Shown here piece by piece: positions 44,260 through 55,699 of a stretch of 64,000 nt of DNA. Position numbers and translations under genes: made by a program. Source of the stretch: Brachycybe producta (taxonomy: Eukaryota; Arthropoda; Diplopoda; Playtdesmida; Andrognathidae); the NCBI GenBank assembly GCA_036925085.1, contig JAUPFP010000041.1, positions 70,001-134,000 on the forward strand. The letters run 5' to 3'. Position 1 is the first letter of the stretch. Each line of letters begins with the position of its first letter. Under the pieces are notes generated by a model. That model was not told the origin of the DNA. It made no database searches and saw only the letters and a program-made list of their open reading frames with translations.

Positions 44260-45190
44260 CGACACAAGTTTAAATGTAAAAGTTTTAATAAACTACATAG
44301 TTTAAAGGAGCTCATCGGGCTTCCGTTTATTCGACACCTTTTTTATTGTCTGGAGAGACATTTCTTTCATTCAAAGTCATTTTTGAATAATGATGTGGTA
44401 AAAGTTGTCTAATGATAGCGCTGCATTCAAGTGACACTAGCTAGCTCCAATGAAATTCCCCTCTTTATTTCAATGCTGCTTGTATGCAGTTGTTTTTTTT
44501 TTGTTTGTTGTTGTTGTGTTGTAATGATGCGTCGTTTGCAAGCCAGAGAGAAAGAGTTTCATGACAGACAAACGTGTCATTTTTAGAACACTACTTGTAT
44601 ACTGTAGGCCTATTTATAGTAACTTCCTTTCCACAGAGTGTCTGTCACTCACCCACCCAAAGCACCCCCCCCCCCAAATACAACAGTTACAGCCATTGTT
44701 GTCATTATTATAGTCCTTTGAGTTTAAAGCGTTAGAATATAAAAGAAACACAACGTTTTCCATTCTATTCAGGAAAAAAAAATGAAGGAACTGAAACTTA
44801 AATAATGAACACACCGTTATCGTCTGAAACCGAAAAAAAAAATACATCATTAACATAAATGACTTATGAAAAAGTGTCTGATAATACATTTTTTTTAAAA
44901 GTTAGGAATCCTCTTCAAAGCAATATTTCCATTCTTGCTTCAAAGTGTGAATGCGTTCAAATTCTTAAGAGCCTTTGAAGTGGTTTGAAAAACTTGCTAA
45001 GCATGTGGCGCTGTTCACGTCAAACACTCTTTAATGCCAATTGTAATAAGCGCCAAATTATACAAACGACAAACTGAATTAATTAACCAACCCTCGATTT
45101 ATAATTACCTAAAGCTACAGAGTTGTTGAATGAGTGCGGAGCATGAGTGACGCCGTGCCCAAGGCGAGCAATTAAAACAAAATGCTGTGC
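44260..45190. other. No gene seen
   Basis: AT-rich DNA with an 11-base C run at about 44665-44675. Confidence 0.45.
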
Positions 45191-45194
45191 ATAT

Positions 45195-45519
45195 TAGAGG
45201 TGGGCATCATAGCCGCCACTGCCAAAGGATCTTGGCCGCGCCACGCCGATTGCACCAGTGGAGACACTGCGCCAAAAGCACATGGATTCAAAAATTCTAA
45301 CATGACTTGATACGAAGATTTTCTCGAAATCTCATCGCGCGGTTTACCAAATACATTCTTTCATGCAAAGCTCTCATTGGTTATAAATTAAGGTAATTAC
45401 CCTAATTTAGGGCAACTTTGCTGAGCAATTTCTAATTTATTAATTTTGGTAAACTTCTTCATTTAAGTGCGACACCACCGCAGCCACTGATTTCATTTGG
45501 CTGTAGGCTCCCACCACTA
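45195..45519. mobile_element. hAT-like MITE, TAGAGGTGGG ends
   Basis: TAGAGGTGGGC at the left and CCCACCACTA at the right differ at one position. Flanks GTGCATAT and ATACATAT agree at most positions, compatible with an old 8-bp duplication. Confidence 0.6.
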
Positions 45520-45689
45520 ATACATATAGAGACTGAAATGAACCAAATCTTTGTAAACAAAACCGATTTCACAGTCCAAAAAAACTGAATAAGCGCCAAA
45601 CTGAAAAAAAACGCCAATTTAGCGATTTAAAAAGTCATGAAGCTAAACCAAATTGAAAAAGGCAGTAAACCCTAAAGACCTCAAAATCA

Positions 45690-46320
45690 CTCTTAAGTGC
45701 CACTTCACACGAGACACTATGTATCGCCACGTTGTGTCACCACGCAGTGGTAGTTGCAACTTACTTCACACGAACCACCATTGAAAACAAGGAAATGCTG
45801 TTAGTGTATTCCATTGAAAGACCTTCATCGCCATTGACAAAACAGGCGGTGGTCGCCACTCGTGGCTGGAATCGAACACTCGTCGACACTGAAGATTGGG
45901 GAAATTGCAAAGTGGCAACTGCCGCCTGCGCAGGTTCTTCCAGACGTCAGTGCATCAAAAATTTACTTTTATACACAGTTGAGTGGTGCACGTAATATGT
46001 GTTTAAATACGTATTTCAAATACTGTGACACCTACATTTTTGTAATTTAAGCTAATTGTTAACAGCACATTAAAATATACAATTCTAACTAAACTGTAAT
46101 TACTTGAAAATTAAAAAAAAATTTATAGGATAAACAAGCCTGCATGCGCATAACAAAATCGTGAAGGCGTCGGGATGTTCTTGAAACTGCGAGGCATCCG
46201 AAAATATCCCAAAACCGGAAGGCCATTGGGAGCCCCTCAAAGCTAAGAAGCTCCCTAAGCGTATAGAAATCGTGAAGCTCTCGGGAACTTCTCAAAATTG
46301 GATGGACCTCGAGTCTCTTT
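45690..46320. repeat. Dispersed repeat, partly shared with 52945-53135
   Basis: From GTCAGTGCATCAAAA (45946) to the GGATAAACAAGCC word (about 46140) it is collinear with 52945-53135. Shared words are GTGGTGCACGT, AATACGTATTT, ACACCTACA and TACAATTTAAGC-like. The downstream part contains two degenerate units starting ATCGTGAAG about 125 bp apart. Earlier bases (45690-45940) are richer in GC and include CACTTCACACGA words on both strands. The open frames here follow the repeat. Confidence 0.5.
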
Positions 46321-46458
46321 CGTAACTGTGAAATGTCAATTTACATTTACCAAAATTTAAAAACTACTTCGATTTCATACATGTTTACACGTATGGTACT
46401 ATAAAAAAAAATGTTGCTAATTTTTTTTGGCTCGCTTCGCCTGCCACTAAATATATAT

Positions 46459-46617
46459 ATGGATGACAAAGCGCCGATGCTGGATATTGCCGACCTAGAA
46501 TTTTGTAATCAAAACAAAACTTCAACCGCAGTTGATGACTTAACAACCATTTTAATTGAAAGAAATGTAATTGGTCCTCGAGTCGAAAGCAAAGTTTTAC
46601 CTATAGCACTCTTATAA
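46459..46617 (+). CDS. Candidate small ORF or exon, unknown
   Basis: ATG at 46459 opens 52 codons to TAA. The composition is protein-like and acidic: MDDKAPMLDIADLEFC, later TAVDDLTTILIERNVIGP. Third-position use looks coding. No domain recognised, no clear splice site, and no neighbour supports it. Confidence 0.3.
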   Translation: MDDKAPMLDIADLEFCNQNKTSTAVDDLTTILIERNVIGPRVESKVLPIALL

Positions 46618-46619
46618 TA

Positions 46620-48200
46620 TAATATGCCAGCCCATTACATTACAGAAAATTTTTAAAGAAACATGCAGTCAGTCTGCAGATGGAGACCAGAAACAGAATT
46701 TGAACGATGTCAACTTTAATTACATTTCGGCTCGTCCTTTTTATAGTTACTTATTATTAAAAGTGTTTCAGGATTAAATCACGGCCAAAATAAAACTAAA
46801 TTGCACAAATAAAAAAGCCTAAGGCCAACGTGAAAGTAATAATAACAACATATCCATAATGTAAAAGCAGCTAGAAAATTACTCTTTGTTTGTGACCGAG
46901 GGGCTTAAAATTGAACATAGCTCAAAAGCTGGACTCGAAAACTAATCCCAAAACCCAATAGAGAATGTCAGTGGCCAAGAAAAGCACAGTGATTTAAGTT
47001 TACTTTTATGGGCAAAAATGACAACGGAAGAATGAGAAAATGCGGAAAGACTGATGCAACACATTTTAAAAGGCAAAAAAGAGGAACGAAATAGTAATGT
47101 ACGTTGTTAAATTCCAGTTTAATCAAAGGCTCATAATGATCGTTAAATGTGCACACAGTAAACATGTGGCACAACTAAAAAAAAAAAAACTTTTTCGGGG
47201 AGAAAATGAGTTTAAAGTTGCATTTTTTTTCTATCTCAATGTATTGTATAAGGAGAGCCAAATAAACCGATATTGTGAATAGTCAAAACGGTTTTTGCAC
47301 TTAAAAAGCACAGCAAAGTAAGCCAGGGATCTTCTCATTTAAGCTCATTTTCTCAAACAAAGTGGTTTTTTTGAGTTGTGACACTCTTCTTGCCGAGTTG
47401 CGATGTATAGTTTCTGTTATACTGTAAAAGTTTTGTGAAGTAAGCATTCTCCACGTAAATATAAATGCAAACTTTTTAACTGGATACGTTTTTTTAAAAA
47501 AAAACTTCCATATGTATTCGTTAATGTAAACGTATTTCATATTTAAGCTAGACCTAAGTGTGAAATGAAAACCTTCCACTAGTTCAAGAAAAATTTTTTC
47601 TCGATTATCAAATATCATCATTTTCGACAATTATGCATTACATTAGTTCACGAACAGCTGTATCAAATGTCAAGTCTAGTTGCAATTTTTAAGTCAATAG
47701 GTAAACAATTTTATTATGACTAGACATGGCACATACAGTATTATTAAGCTAAAACACAGCAATGTATAGGCCGTACTGTATATATTGTGAATAGATATAA
47801 GACAGTACACGCATTCTAGTATTCATGAAAATTGAGCAACAAACCTAATAGTCAAAAAGCTGCCTTCCGATCATCTGGTAAGTTTCATGATGTACAGTAG
47901 GGTGGGTGGCCTAAATGATTCGTAACGGCCCAGTTACTAAATTAGGGCCAATTGTCGAGTGGAAATTATTTTAAACAACTCATAACAAAAGTTGTCTAAA
48001 AGCCAGTTTGGGTCAAACGAGAAAGTATTAGGGATATTTGCCCTTTAGCGCAGAGTTTAGTTATCAAAGAGTTGATTTTGGTAGTTCAAGATGAACTGTG
48101 TAAAGTCAACACGTGAAAACAGATCATCAATAAGCAAAATATATATTTCATAATTTTGATGATCAACTTTTTTGGATAGTAAGCACCCTTTGGTGGAACA
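46620..48200. other. No gene seen
   Basis: AT-rich DNA. A CTG|GTAAGT donor-like site at about 47878 lacks a supporting upstream frame. Confidence 0.45.
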
Positions 48201-48201
48201 A

Positions 48202-48440
48202 ACTAATCATAGCTCACTCAGTGACCTACACTTCAGAACTGTGGGTCACTCAATGACATACACTTTAGAACTTTTTTTATATCGGTGATTAGGTGGGTTT
48301 GGATTAAATTAAGCATGTTGCAGGTTGTTTCAGGGGCGCAGTCCCCCCAGAATATAAAAAACGTAGGTCTCTGAGTGACCCATAGTTCTTCTCCAAATAC
48401 CTATCTGAAAGTGTAGGTCACCTAGTGACCTACGATTAGT
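48202..48440 (-). mobile_element. GGTCACT..GTGACC element, copy 2 (inverted)
   Basis: ACTAATCATAGCTCACTCAG at the left and GTGACCTACGATTAGT at the right form inverted ends. The interior is the inverse of copies at 31836 and 59684. Confidence 0.75.
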
Positions 48441-48805
48441 CTGTCTTCCCTTTGGTGGTGTTGTTGTTGCCTCCGTTTGATAATCTTTGAATTGTCAAAA
48501 TTTTAATTGAGATATTTGTGTAAAAAAAGCAAACAAAATTTAAAATTAATTTACGAACCTGTTGTTTTATGAAACAAACAAAAAATACTTGTAAATAAAT
48601 ACTTGTAATTTGTAATAACAATTAGTAATTGTATGACTCACAATCAAAATACAAGTTGAATAGTGCCGAGTGTATGTAACCTGTGAACTTGTACTTTTAT
48701 GAAACAGGACCCTGTAATAATGGGTTCGCCATAATAATCGAGCTAATACATTTAAGAAACATACAAACTTATAACACAACCAAATATCGTAGACGTGTTA
48801 CATAC

Positions 48806-49160
48806 AGGTCTGGTTAAACTAAGTTACTAGTCACTGCAACAAAGTCATAAATGATCAGCTAGTGTAGAGTCTAGTAAAAAAAAACACGATTTGCAATTAT
48901 ACTTATTCAATAAGGCACCATGTATGCTTCAGTGAGGTTGGTCGCTGGATCTGTTTCGTTAGCTTGCAACCTCATTGGTTAGTCACTGCAGATTGTTTAT
49001 CACAAAGTAGGATGGAGGTCTACTTGAAAAATTTAGGTCACCAACTAGTCACATCCTGGTCTTAGAGAGGTCACAAGTTATGTTAGACATGATGACTTGA
49101 ACATAACTAGTCACATATGACTATTTTGCAGTGACTAGTTAACTTAGTGTAACCAGGCCT
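48806..49160. mobile_element. Inverted-repeat element, AGGYCTGGTTA ends
   Basis: The left AGGTCTGGTTAAACTAAGTT and the inverse of the right AGGCCTGGTTACACTAAGTT both continue into ACTAGTCACTGCAA. Flanks TAC and TAA. Confidence 0.75.
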
Positions 49161-49222
49161 TAACGCAATTCAACTAAACGTGACAATGCAAACCAAAATG
49201 GGTCAAGAACTCAAGATAAAAA

Positions 49223-49573
49223 GATGAACTGATGAACCGATGAACAAATGAACATCGCGGGTAATCCTAAAACCTGAAACAGAATACATATATACTACAT
49301 GTAGAATTAGATGAGCAAAAAAACCTTGGGATGAACCAAGAGATGAACACTATTAACATGAATACAGAACACACAAATCATGTTTTAAATCGAATTAATT
49401 TTTTACATTATGGGCGCTGCCCCCCCCCCCAGACTCCATGCAACAAACTCCATTTAACGTAACCCCGAATAATAACGATCTATAAAAAAGTATAGTGTTC
49501 GTGATGTTCATCCAATTCTATAAGCATTCAGTTTCGGGTTTTAGAGTTATCCCAAATGTTCATCAGTTCATCC
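49223..49573. mobile_element. Inverted-repeat element, GATGAACTGATGAAC ends
   Basis: The left GATGAACTGATGAAC is mirrored by the right GTTCATCAGTTCATC. Both sides then carry CCTGAAAC or CCCGAAACTGAAT-type words. It contains an 11-base C run (49420-49430) and a centre similar to the GGTCACT element core (GCGCTGCCCC, TAACGTAACCCC). Confidence 0.6.
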
Positions 49574-49876
49574 GTTTGCGGATGCGAACTTGCGCGTTTC
49601 ATGACTGTAACGTTTTACGATTAAGCGTACACACACAGTACGAAGGAGCGCAAGTCCTTTGTTAGCTCTAATGCTTACACAACATAATTACCATATGCTG
49701 CTCTATTCGGAATAAAACTTTCTTTTCCCGAGCAAGACCTCGTACGTGATACGGCTAAGTTATTAGCGAAATATTACAAGTCTTTACTTAGCTATAGAAA
49801 AAAAAAATTAATGAGTGTGGCATCTAAAAGGAATTATTGTCTAAACTGATAAACCCGTTTTCTTGTTTCTTCACAG

Positions 49877-50103
49877 TTTCATTTCTTGGTTTCAACATGC
49901 TTGACAGAAACATTCGTTTTTTACTGCTCCTAACTTGCATTTGCATTATTAGCATTTGCTCGTCAAAAAAACCACCACACAACTGGGGTTGTTATGATTA
50001 TTGGGAAAGATGTGGAGATATCTGCTGCCCTCCGTGTGAAAAATGTCAGTGGACAGAAGAAAGTGGATATCAATGCATTAAACGCTTTCAATATTATTAT
50101 TAG
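49877..50103 (+). CDS. Small secreted cysteine-rich peptide, terminal exon
   Basis: A strong acceptor (TTCTTGTTTCTTCACAG) precedes 49877. ATG at 49897 opens a 68-aa frame to TAG 50101-50103. Residues about 1-22 form a signal peptide with a leucine/isoleucine-rich core (FLLLLTCICIISIC). The mature part has seven cysteines in the pattern C-x6-C-x3-CC-x2-C-x2-C-x9-C and an aromatic tail ending FQYYY. The presumed upstream exon would be 5' UTR only. A homologous but broken exon lies at 32512. Function unknown: a hormone, antimicrobial or venom-type peptide would all fit the form. An ATTAAA about 115 bp downstream may be its poly(A) signal. Confidence 0.6.
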
Positions 50104-50109
50104 ACCAGC

Positions 50110-50617
50110 ATGCGACAATGATAGCAAACATAAACAATATGGCTTAACTATTAAAAGTTTAAATTCACTGGTTTCTCTTTGGATCTCTCTTTGTGATCAA
50201 TTTAACAAATGGAAATCAAATTAAAAATATATTTTACAAAATGCCACTTGAAGTGTGAACTCGAATTATCATCGAGTTTTGTAAATCAACTTTTCAGCTC
50301 AGTCAAAATCAAATGACAACAATTATTTTCGCTAGTTAGGACCTACCAGTAGAAGGCGAAATTATATGCAATTTGCATATAATGTATGCTACTTGCTTAT
50401 TAACAGCAGCCAGCATATTAAGGCGGGCCCTCCAATTGTGTGGGTGCTCAGGCGATCAAGCACCCTTTGAAAACGTTCCAAATTTTTCAAGTTTACCATT
50501 TTCTACAATTTTATTTGAAGGTTATAACTTTATAAGCAATTTGCCAAATAACATTCCGTATGTTTTTACATCGTGCACTCAGTTTTTAACATACTTGCGA
50601 CATGATTTAATCAAAAT
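50110..50617. other. No further gene seen
   Basis: AT-rich DNA between the peptide exon and the minisatellite. The open frame at 50373-50636 is not protein-like enough to call. Confidence 0.45.
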
Positions 50618-50618
50618 G

Positions 50619-50877
50619 ATTAAATCAATTGATTAACTCACTGAGTTGAAATCAATTGATTGACTCCCTGAGTTGAAATCAATTGATTAAATCACTGAGT
50701 TGAAATCAATTGATTAAATCCCTGAGTTGAAATCAATTGATTAAATCACTGAGTTGAAATCAATTGATTAAATCACTGAGTTGAAATCAATTGATTAAAT
50801 CCCTGAGTTGAAATCAATTGATTAAATCCCTGAGTTGAAATCAATTGATTGAATCACTTAAGTTGAAATCAACGAAA
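50619..50877. repeat. 27-bp minisatellite, about 9.5 units
   Basis: The unit CTGAGTTGAAATCAATTGAT followed by TAAATCA or TAAATCC repeats at exactly 27 bp (for example starts at 50641, 50668 and 50695). Each unit contains the perfect palindrome AATCAATTGATT. Confidence 0.95.
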
Positions 50878-50884
50878 TCACGTT

Positions 50885-51097
50885 TTTAAAAAACAACATT
50901 ATGAAGAAATTCACATTATTTTCTTTTGCTGAACAATTTTGAGTAACTGGACTCCTTGAGTTTTGAAAGAAAAAAATCAATCTTTGCAAGTTTTTTGAAG
51001 AAATTTTTTCCATATTCTAAGTTTATCTAAGTATTTTTGTGTGCTTATCAATCCGCTCTCTATTTATGATTCTCTATTGAATGCAAATTCACAAATA
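50885..51097. other. No gene seen
   Basis: AT-rich spacer. Confidence 0.5.
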
Positions 51098-51258
51098 TTT
51101 AAATTGAAAAGCAATTCTTTCTAATCGGTCGTTAATCTTTTTTAGGTACAATATATATATTAGGTACAATATATTCTCTCAATCATGAGAGAAAAATCAA
51201 TATATTGTACCTAAAAAAGATTAACGACCGATTAGAAAGAATTGCTTTTCAATTTAAA
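51098..51258. repeat. Perfect palindrome with 59-bp arms
   Basis: 51098-51156 is the exact inverse of 51200-51258. The 43-base centre holds a further partial copy of the AGGTACAATATAT arm tip and a CTCTC/GAGAG stem. Perfect identity implies very recent origin or active correction. Confidence 0.9.
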
Positions 51259-51259
51259 C

Positions 51260-51722
51260 CGGTATATAGAAAAAAATATTATTGAAAGATAACGCAAAAG
51301 TAAACTAGCTACTTGATTGCAACAAAAAAAAATATTCTCATAGGGATACAATAACCGAAATAAAACATAAAAATTGGTAATACGTGTAATCAAAGAAAGA
51401 AAAGCAATTTTGCAAATGAAAATCTCCAAGGGGCTTTTTGTTCTTCAATAAACGTAATGAACTCACGAACTCATAATATTATTCAACATAATATAACACC
51501 ACCAACATAATAGCAACAAAAACAACCGAATTTGAATCACTAAAAGAGTTTTTATTTGTTAAGGTAACTAAGGTAAAACAAAAATTGTGCTGCTTCTGCT
51601 TCTTTCTATTAATCTGTTGCTTCTTTCAATCTATCTTCTCTTTACAAACAGGAGTTAAGTTGTGACTGTAGTAATTTCAATATAAAAAAAACCGTACAGC
51701 AGTGTTTCTCAGACTGTGGTCG
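51260..51722. other. No gene seen; possible hAT end
   Basis: AT-rich DNA. AGCAGTGTTTCTCAGACTGT at about 51698 resembles a hAT terminal sequence. Confidence 0.4.
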
Positions 51723-52293
51723 GTAGACCCAGTGCCGAATTAGCCATTAGGCTAAAAGGGCTGCAGCCATGTAAATCGACAAATGTTTTTGCAAATGATC
51801 AAAGAAGCACAATATCGCCACAGTTGTCTAACTCCTAATGATGTAAAAATAACTGAAAGTAGGGATGCCGGGTCCAATTCGATCAATCGGAGAATCGATT
51901 TTTTGGTTCTAATTAATCAATTAATTGAATCCATTCGACACTTTTCGATTATTTGATTTAAATCAAGCCACACATGATTTTTTTATTTTATTTATTAGTG
52001 TTTTCCTTTTTCTGTTTTTTATTCTTGTTCGGTTTTGTAATTTTTCAAGTTTCCTTTGATTATTCTATTTATAGCAAAATCATGGCAACATTTTAAAGAA
52101 AGAAAAAAAATTTAAAGTTTCACTTCATTTTCCAATTATTAATCGGAATCGGAATCGAAACATCCGTGGCTACACGTGCTCCGGAATGCATGTTTTTACG
52201 CAATAAGATTAGGGTTTACGTCATTTATGGATGGGGCCCCATAAATATATATGCCCAGGGCCCCCATGTAGGCTGATCCGGCTCTGGGCAGAC
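51723..52293. mobile_element. hAT-like composite element
   Basis: The left GACCCAGTGCCGAATTAGCC and the inverse of the right GCCCAGAGCCGGATCAGCC are similar. Inside, about 51863-52171, is a second element rich in AATCGATT and CGGAATCGGAATCG words. Confidence 0.5.
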
Positions 52294-52530
52294 CACCGTT
52301 ACAACACAACTGTCAGAACGGAAGTTGCAAACAACAAAAAACATATTCTAGTGCACTAAGTTAACAATAACCCTCTGATATAACCATTACTTTGCTCTAA
52401 ACGAACGGCTGGGCAACGGCTTCCTGAAGTGGCTAATGTTGCAATATCTGGTAATGCATACTGAATAGCCATTTAACATGGTGTGTTTGGTTTTTCTTTA
52501 GATTCTTTTGTTTCACACACACACAGCCAT

Positions 52531-52740
52531 TTTCGAAACAACAATTTAAATTGCAATGAGCACTCAAATACTGTACGTTTTCCATCCACTGATACTTTTG
52601 CAAAACAATGTTATGATTCCTACTATTTAAAAAAAACGTTTGAAAATAGAGCGGATCAAAATTTGGTTATGCAAAAGTATCAGTGGAAGGACATAAAATA
52701 TTTGAGTGCTCATTGCAAGTTAAATTGCTGTTTCAAAAAG
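52531..52740. mobile_element. Foldback element with arms of about 70 bp
   Basis: The left arm (TTTCGAAACAACAATTTAAA, TTGCAATGAGCACTCAAAT, CCACTGATACTTTTGCA) is mirrored at 52671-52740. Short AT-rich centre. Non-coding. Confidence 0.8.
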
Positions 52741-52944
52741 ATGTTGGAAATAATATTTTAAACATTTTATGCGTGTCTCAAAAAACGAACAGTTAAGGAG
52801 CAATAATAGCCTCTTAACGTATCCAGCTGCTATCCAGTTCTGTGAAAACAATCATTGTTTTAGGCGCCATTTTTGCATTTTCTAATCCATCTGCAAGCAT
52901 GTTTTGACCCGGGCACTACGGTGGCGAACGTTGCCGATTCCAGT

Positions 52945-53135
52945 CCTAGGCGCCAGTGCACCAAACATTATTAACTTTTAAATACTGCCGTGTGGTGCAC
53001 GTTACACGCGTCTCGTTTAAGAATACGTATTTAGAAAACTACATGTACAACACCTACACTTTTACAATTTAAGCAAGTTGTTAACATATTAGTTGAAAAT
53101 TAAAAAAAAAGAAGTTATTGGATAAATAAGCCGGA
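52945..53135. repeat. Dispersed repeat, copy of 45946-46140
   Basis: Collinear with 45946-46140 as described there, from GCCAGTGCACCAAAC to GGATAAATAAGCC. Confidence 0.55.
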
Positions 53136-53139
53136 AGGA

Positions 53140-54013
53140 GCCTCTCCAACTTCTTAAGGTATAAAAGTACCAATCAGGAGTGAAGTACAAATGATATCAA
53201 ATGCTTTAACTTGTATGTCAATTTTTTTAATTCCATTTTATTTTCAGTAAACACCTTATGAAACTACAGTTGTACAAATGTGGAGTGACAGATAACATCG
53301 CAAGTTTTATTGTGTGGTAATCTTAAGTTCTTATGATTGCGACAAGCAATTCAAATTAACCACAGTGTGACAGTGGGATTTAGCCTTAATTATCGAGCTA
53401 GTCCATAATGTTTTTTTCTCCCCATAACAACTGAAAATATAAACATCAGACGTTTCGTATATTTTTTCACGATTTTATTATACACGAAAGAAGAACGAGT
53501 TTGCCTAATGCAAAGGGTGGGGGAGAAAAAACAAGAATTAATTTGTTGCTGCTGCTGCTGCAGACATTATGCATCATATACTATGGATGCCGTGAAATAC
53601 GACGGCGCCATGTAAAAAAACAAATGTTCCCGATCAATTATTCCACCTGTACGAATCACACACACACGTCTTTATTAACGACCTTATAAGAAACGTATTT
53701 CAATATGTATGTATTGTACATTATTGTATGCAACATTGTGTGTGCGTGCATGCATGGGAATAAACATATTTTATTCTTCGTGTTTATGCTCCCCCCATCC
53801 AGACACATTAGACACAATATGCATAAATAACAATAGAAAAAAGAAAAATAGAGAAAGCTGAGCAAATAAGAAAATATTTCCCTTCCTATTTTTACATATA
53901 AATACTCGAAAATATGAGATGGAGCCGCCTACGAAATAAGTCGACAGAGCTATCGATTCCACTATTATTATATTATACAGAGTGAACCTATCAAAAGTGT
54001 GAATCCAACATAC
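53140..54013. other. No gene seen
   Basis: AT-rich DNA with a short CTG repeat near 53545 and a CA repeat near 53657. Confidence 0.45.
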
Positions 54014-54021
54014 AAAAATAT

Positions 54022-54437
54022 TAAGAGGTGGGACGAATCCGAAATTTTCTCGAATCCGAATAGAAAAAGGTTCTCGAATCCCTCAAATCTCTCGAATCCT
54101 TCATATAAGAATCCTCTAAATAATTCATTAAGAAGATAAATGAAATAATATTAAATATTAAATTATTAATAATAATAAAAAACAAGTGTGGCACTCAGGG
54201 TCGCCACAAGGTGATATTAGTGATTCTGGTCCGACCACCGAAATTGCAACAATTGCCGTTTTTTGTTAGTGTTGAACGCTTCTTTTGGACGTCAATGGAG
54301 TTAAACTAATTTTACCAAAAAGTTTTTAACAGGTTTTTTTTGGTTAGGATTCGAAAGATTCGAAAGACGAAAAAAGCGCGAAGATTCGAATTTTCGAATA
54401 TTTTGCAATATTCGCGGGATTCAAATAGCCCATGCCT
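54022..54437. mobile_element. hAT-type MITE with perfect 8-bp target duplication
   Basis: Flanked by AAAAATAT on both sides (54014-54021 and 54438-54445). Ends TAAGAGGTGGG and CCCATGCCT, with CGAATCC, TTCGAA and CGAATATT words inside. The 8-bp duplication is characteristic of hAT elements. Confidence 0.8.
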
Positions 54438-54499
54438 AAAAATATATTAAAAAATATTACATCTGTAAGCACACTTTGTAAAGGTAAACTGTACTAGAC

Positions 54500-55447
54500 C
54501 AGTGGTCTACAAACTACAGCCAGTGGTTTCCTTTTGTCCGGTCTGCAACTGAAATTGGAAGAGAAAAAAACCGTCTGTTTGCGGTCCGTTGAGCTAGTGT
54601 AACAATCTCAACATTATAAAGTTTGGTAACCTCCGCCCCCCCCCCCCCCACAGCAATAAATTACCATTTTTTTATTTTATATAAAAAAATATACTTCAAC
54701 TTTTTTTTATGTACCTTCCATCATAATCTCAGTTGCAAAGAACGGTTTTAAGCAAGATTATCATAATCAATTATTCAGAAAGATGAAATTAATTGCATTC
54801 ATTCATCACCATGCGCATTCCACCCACCTAAAATGTACAAAAGATGGTATATTGCACTGAAGTGGGTGGGTGAATGACATAGTTCGCAAACCAAAGCACA
54901 CACACAGAGGGAGACAACAATGTGTCTTCTCTTTCTCAATCTTTGTGTATGACACAAAAAAGACAAGATTTTATCTCAAATTCTCTTTATCTATCTCTCT
55001 TTCTGTCTCTTATGTAAAACTGTACATTAATTCTGGCTCTATTCTTCTATTATATAAAACAAACGTTGTTCACAACGAGAAAAAGAAATTCCACATTTGG
55101 AATAAACCTATTTTATTTTATTTTGTTATCCAAGCTTTTATTCAAGAGGCGTTTCATTTCTAAAAGGAAACGAGATAAATTCCGCTAAATGTGTATTGAG
55201 GGTGAGGGGGGGTTCAGGCAAAAAATTTTGAGATAAACTGATTAAAAAAAACCTCAAATTCAATGAATAATTATAGAAACAAAGCCACAGTAGTTGAAAA
55301 GAAAACAAAAGACTATAAGTAACTTTAAAAAAAAGACTAACCCTAAAATGTGGTGTGTCGTTGTTGTGTTTAGTGTCACCAAGAGTGTTCTTTTTCCAGT
55401 GTTATCTAATGTTCGCAAAATTTATTTAGAGGCAACAAATATTTATA
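54500..55447. other. No gene seen; possible hAT end
   Basis: CAGTGGTCTACAAACTACAG near 54502 looks like a hAT terminal sequence without a located partner. A 14-base C run lies at 54636-54649. Confidence 0.4.
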
Positions 55448-55698
55448 TCAAGCATGTCAAACTCGCGGCCCACAACGAATAGCTTTGCCGCCCAGCCCCT
55501 GTCAGATCCAGGATTACTAACATTCAATTTGGGTCATTTTTGAAAGTAATCACTGCGAACAAGATTCCCTCCCCCCCCCAAGGAGGAAAGATTGTAACAG
55601 AGAAGAGATGCCAAGTGTCCGGAAGAAAACATTAATATTACCGTTGTCCTATTACCTTTTGTTTTTTTGCGGCCCACATAAACTTTGACATGCTTGAT
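55448..55698. mobile_element. hAT-like MITE, CATGTCAAACTCGCGGCCCA end
   Basis: The left ATCAAGCATGTCAAACTCGC and the inverse of the right ATCAAGCATGTCAAAGTTTA, each followed by GGCCCAC or GTGGGCCGC, form the ends. The GTCAAACTCGCGGCC start is well known from hAT-type elements of animals. Confidence 0.65.
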
Positions 55699-55699
55699 T

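Noticed and set aside
45732-46050. Overlapping open frames near 45.8 kb
   Set aside because: They fall in a dispersed repeat that recurs at 52945, without domain evidence.
50619-50877. CRISPR-like array
   Set aside because: Units are contiguous 27-bp tandem repeats without spacers, in a eukaryotic context. It is a minisatellite.
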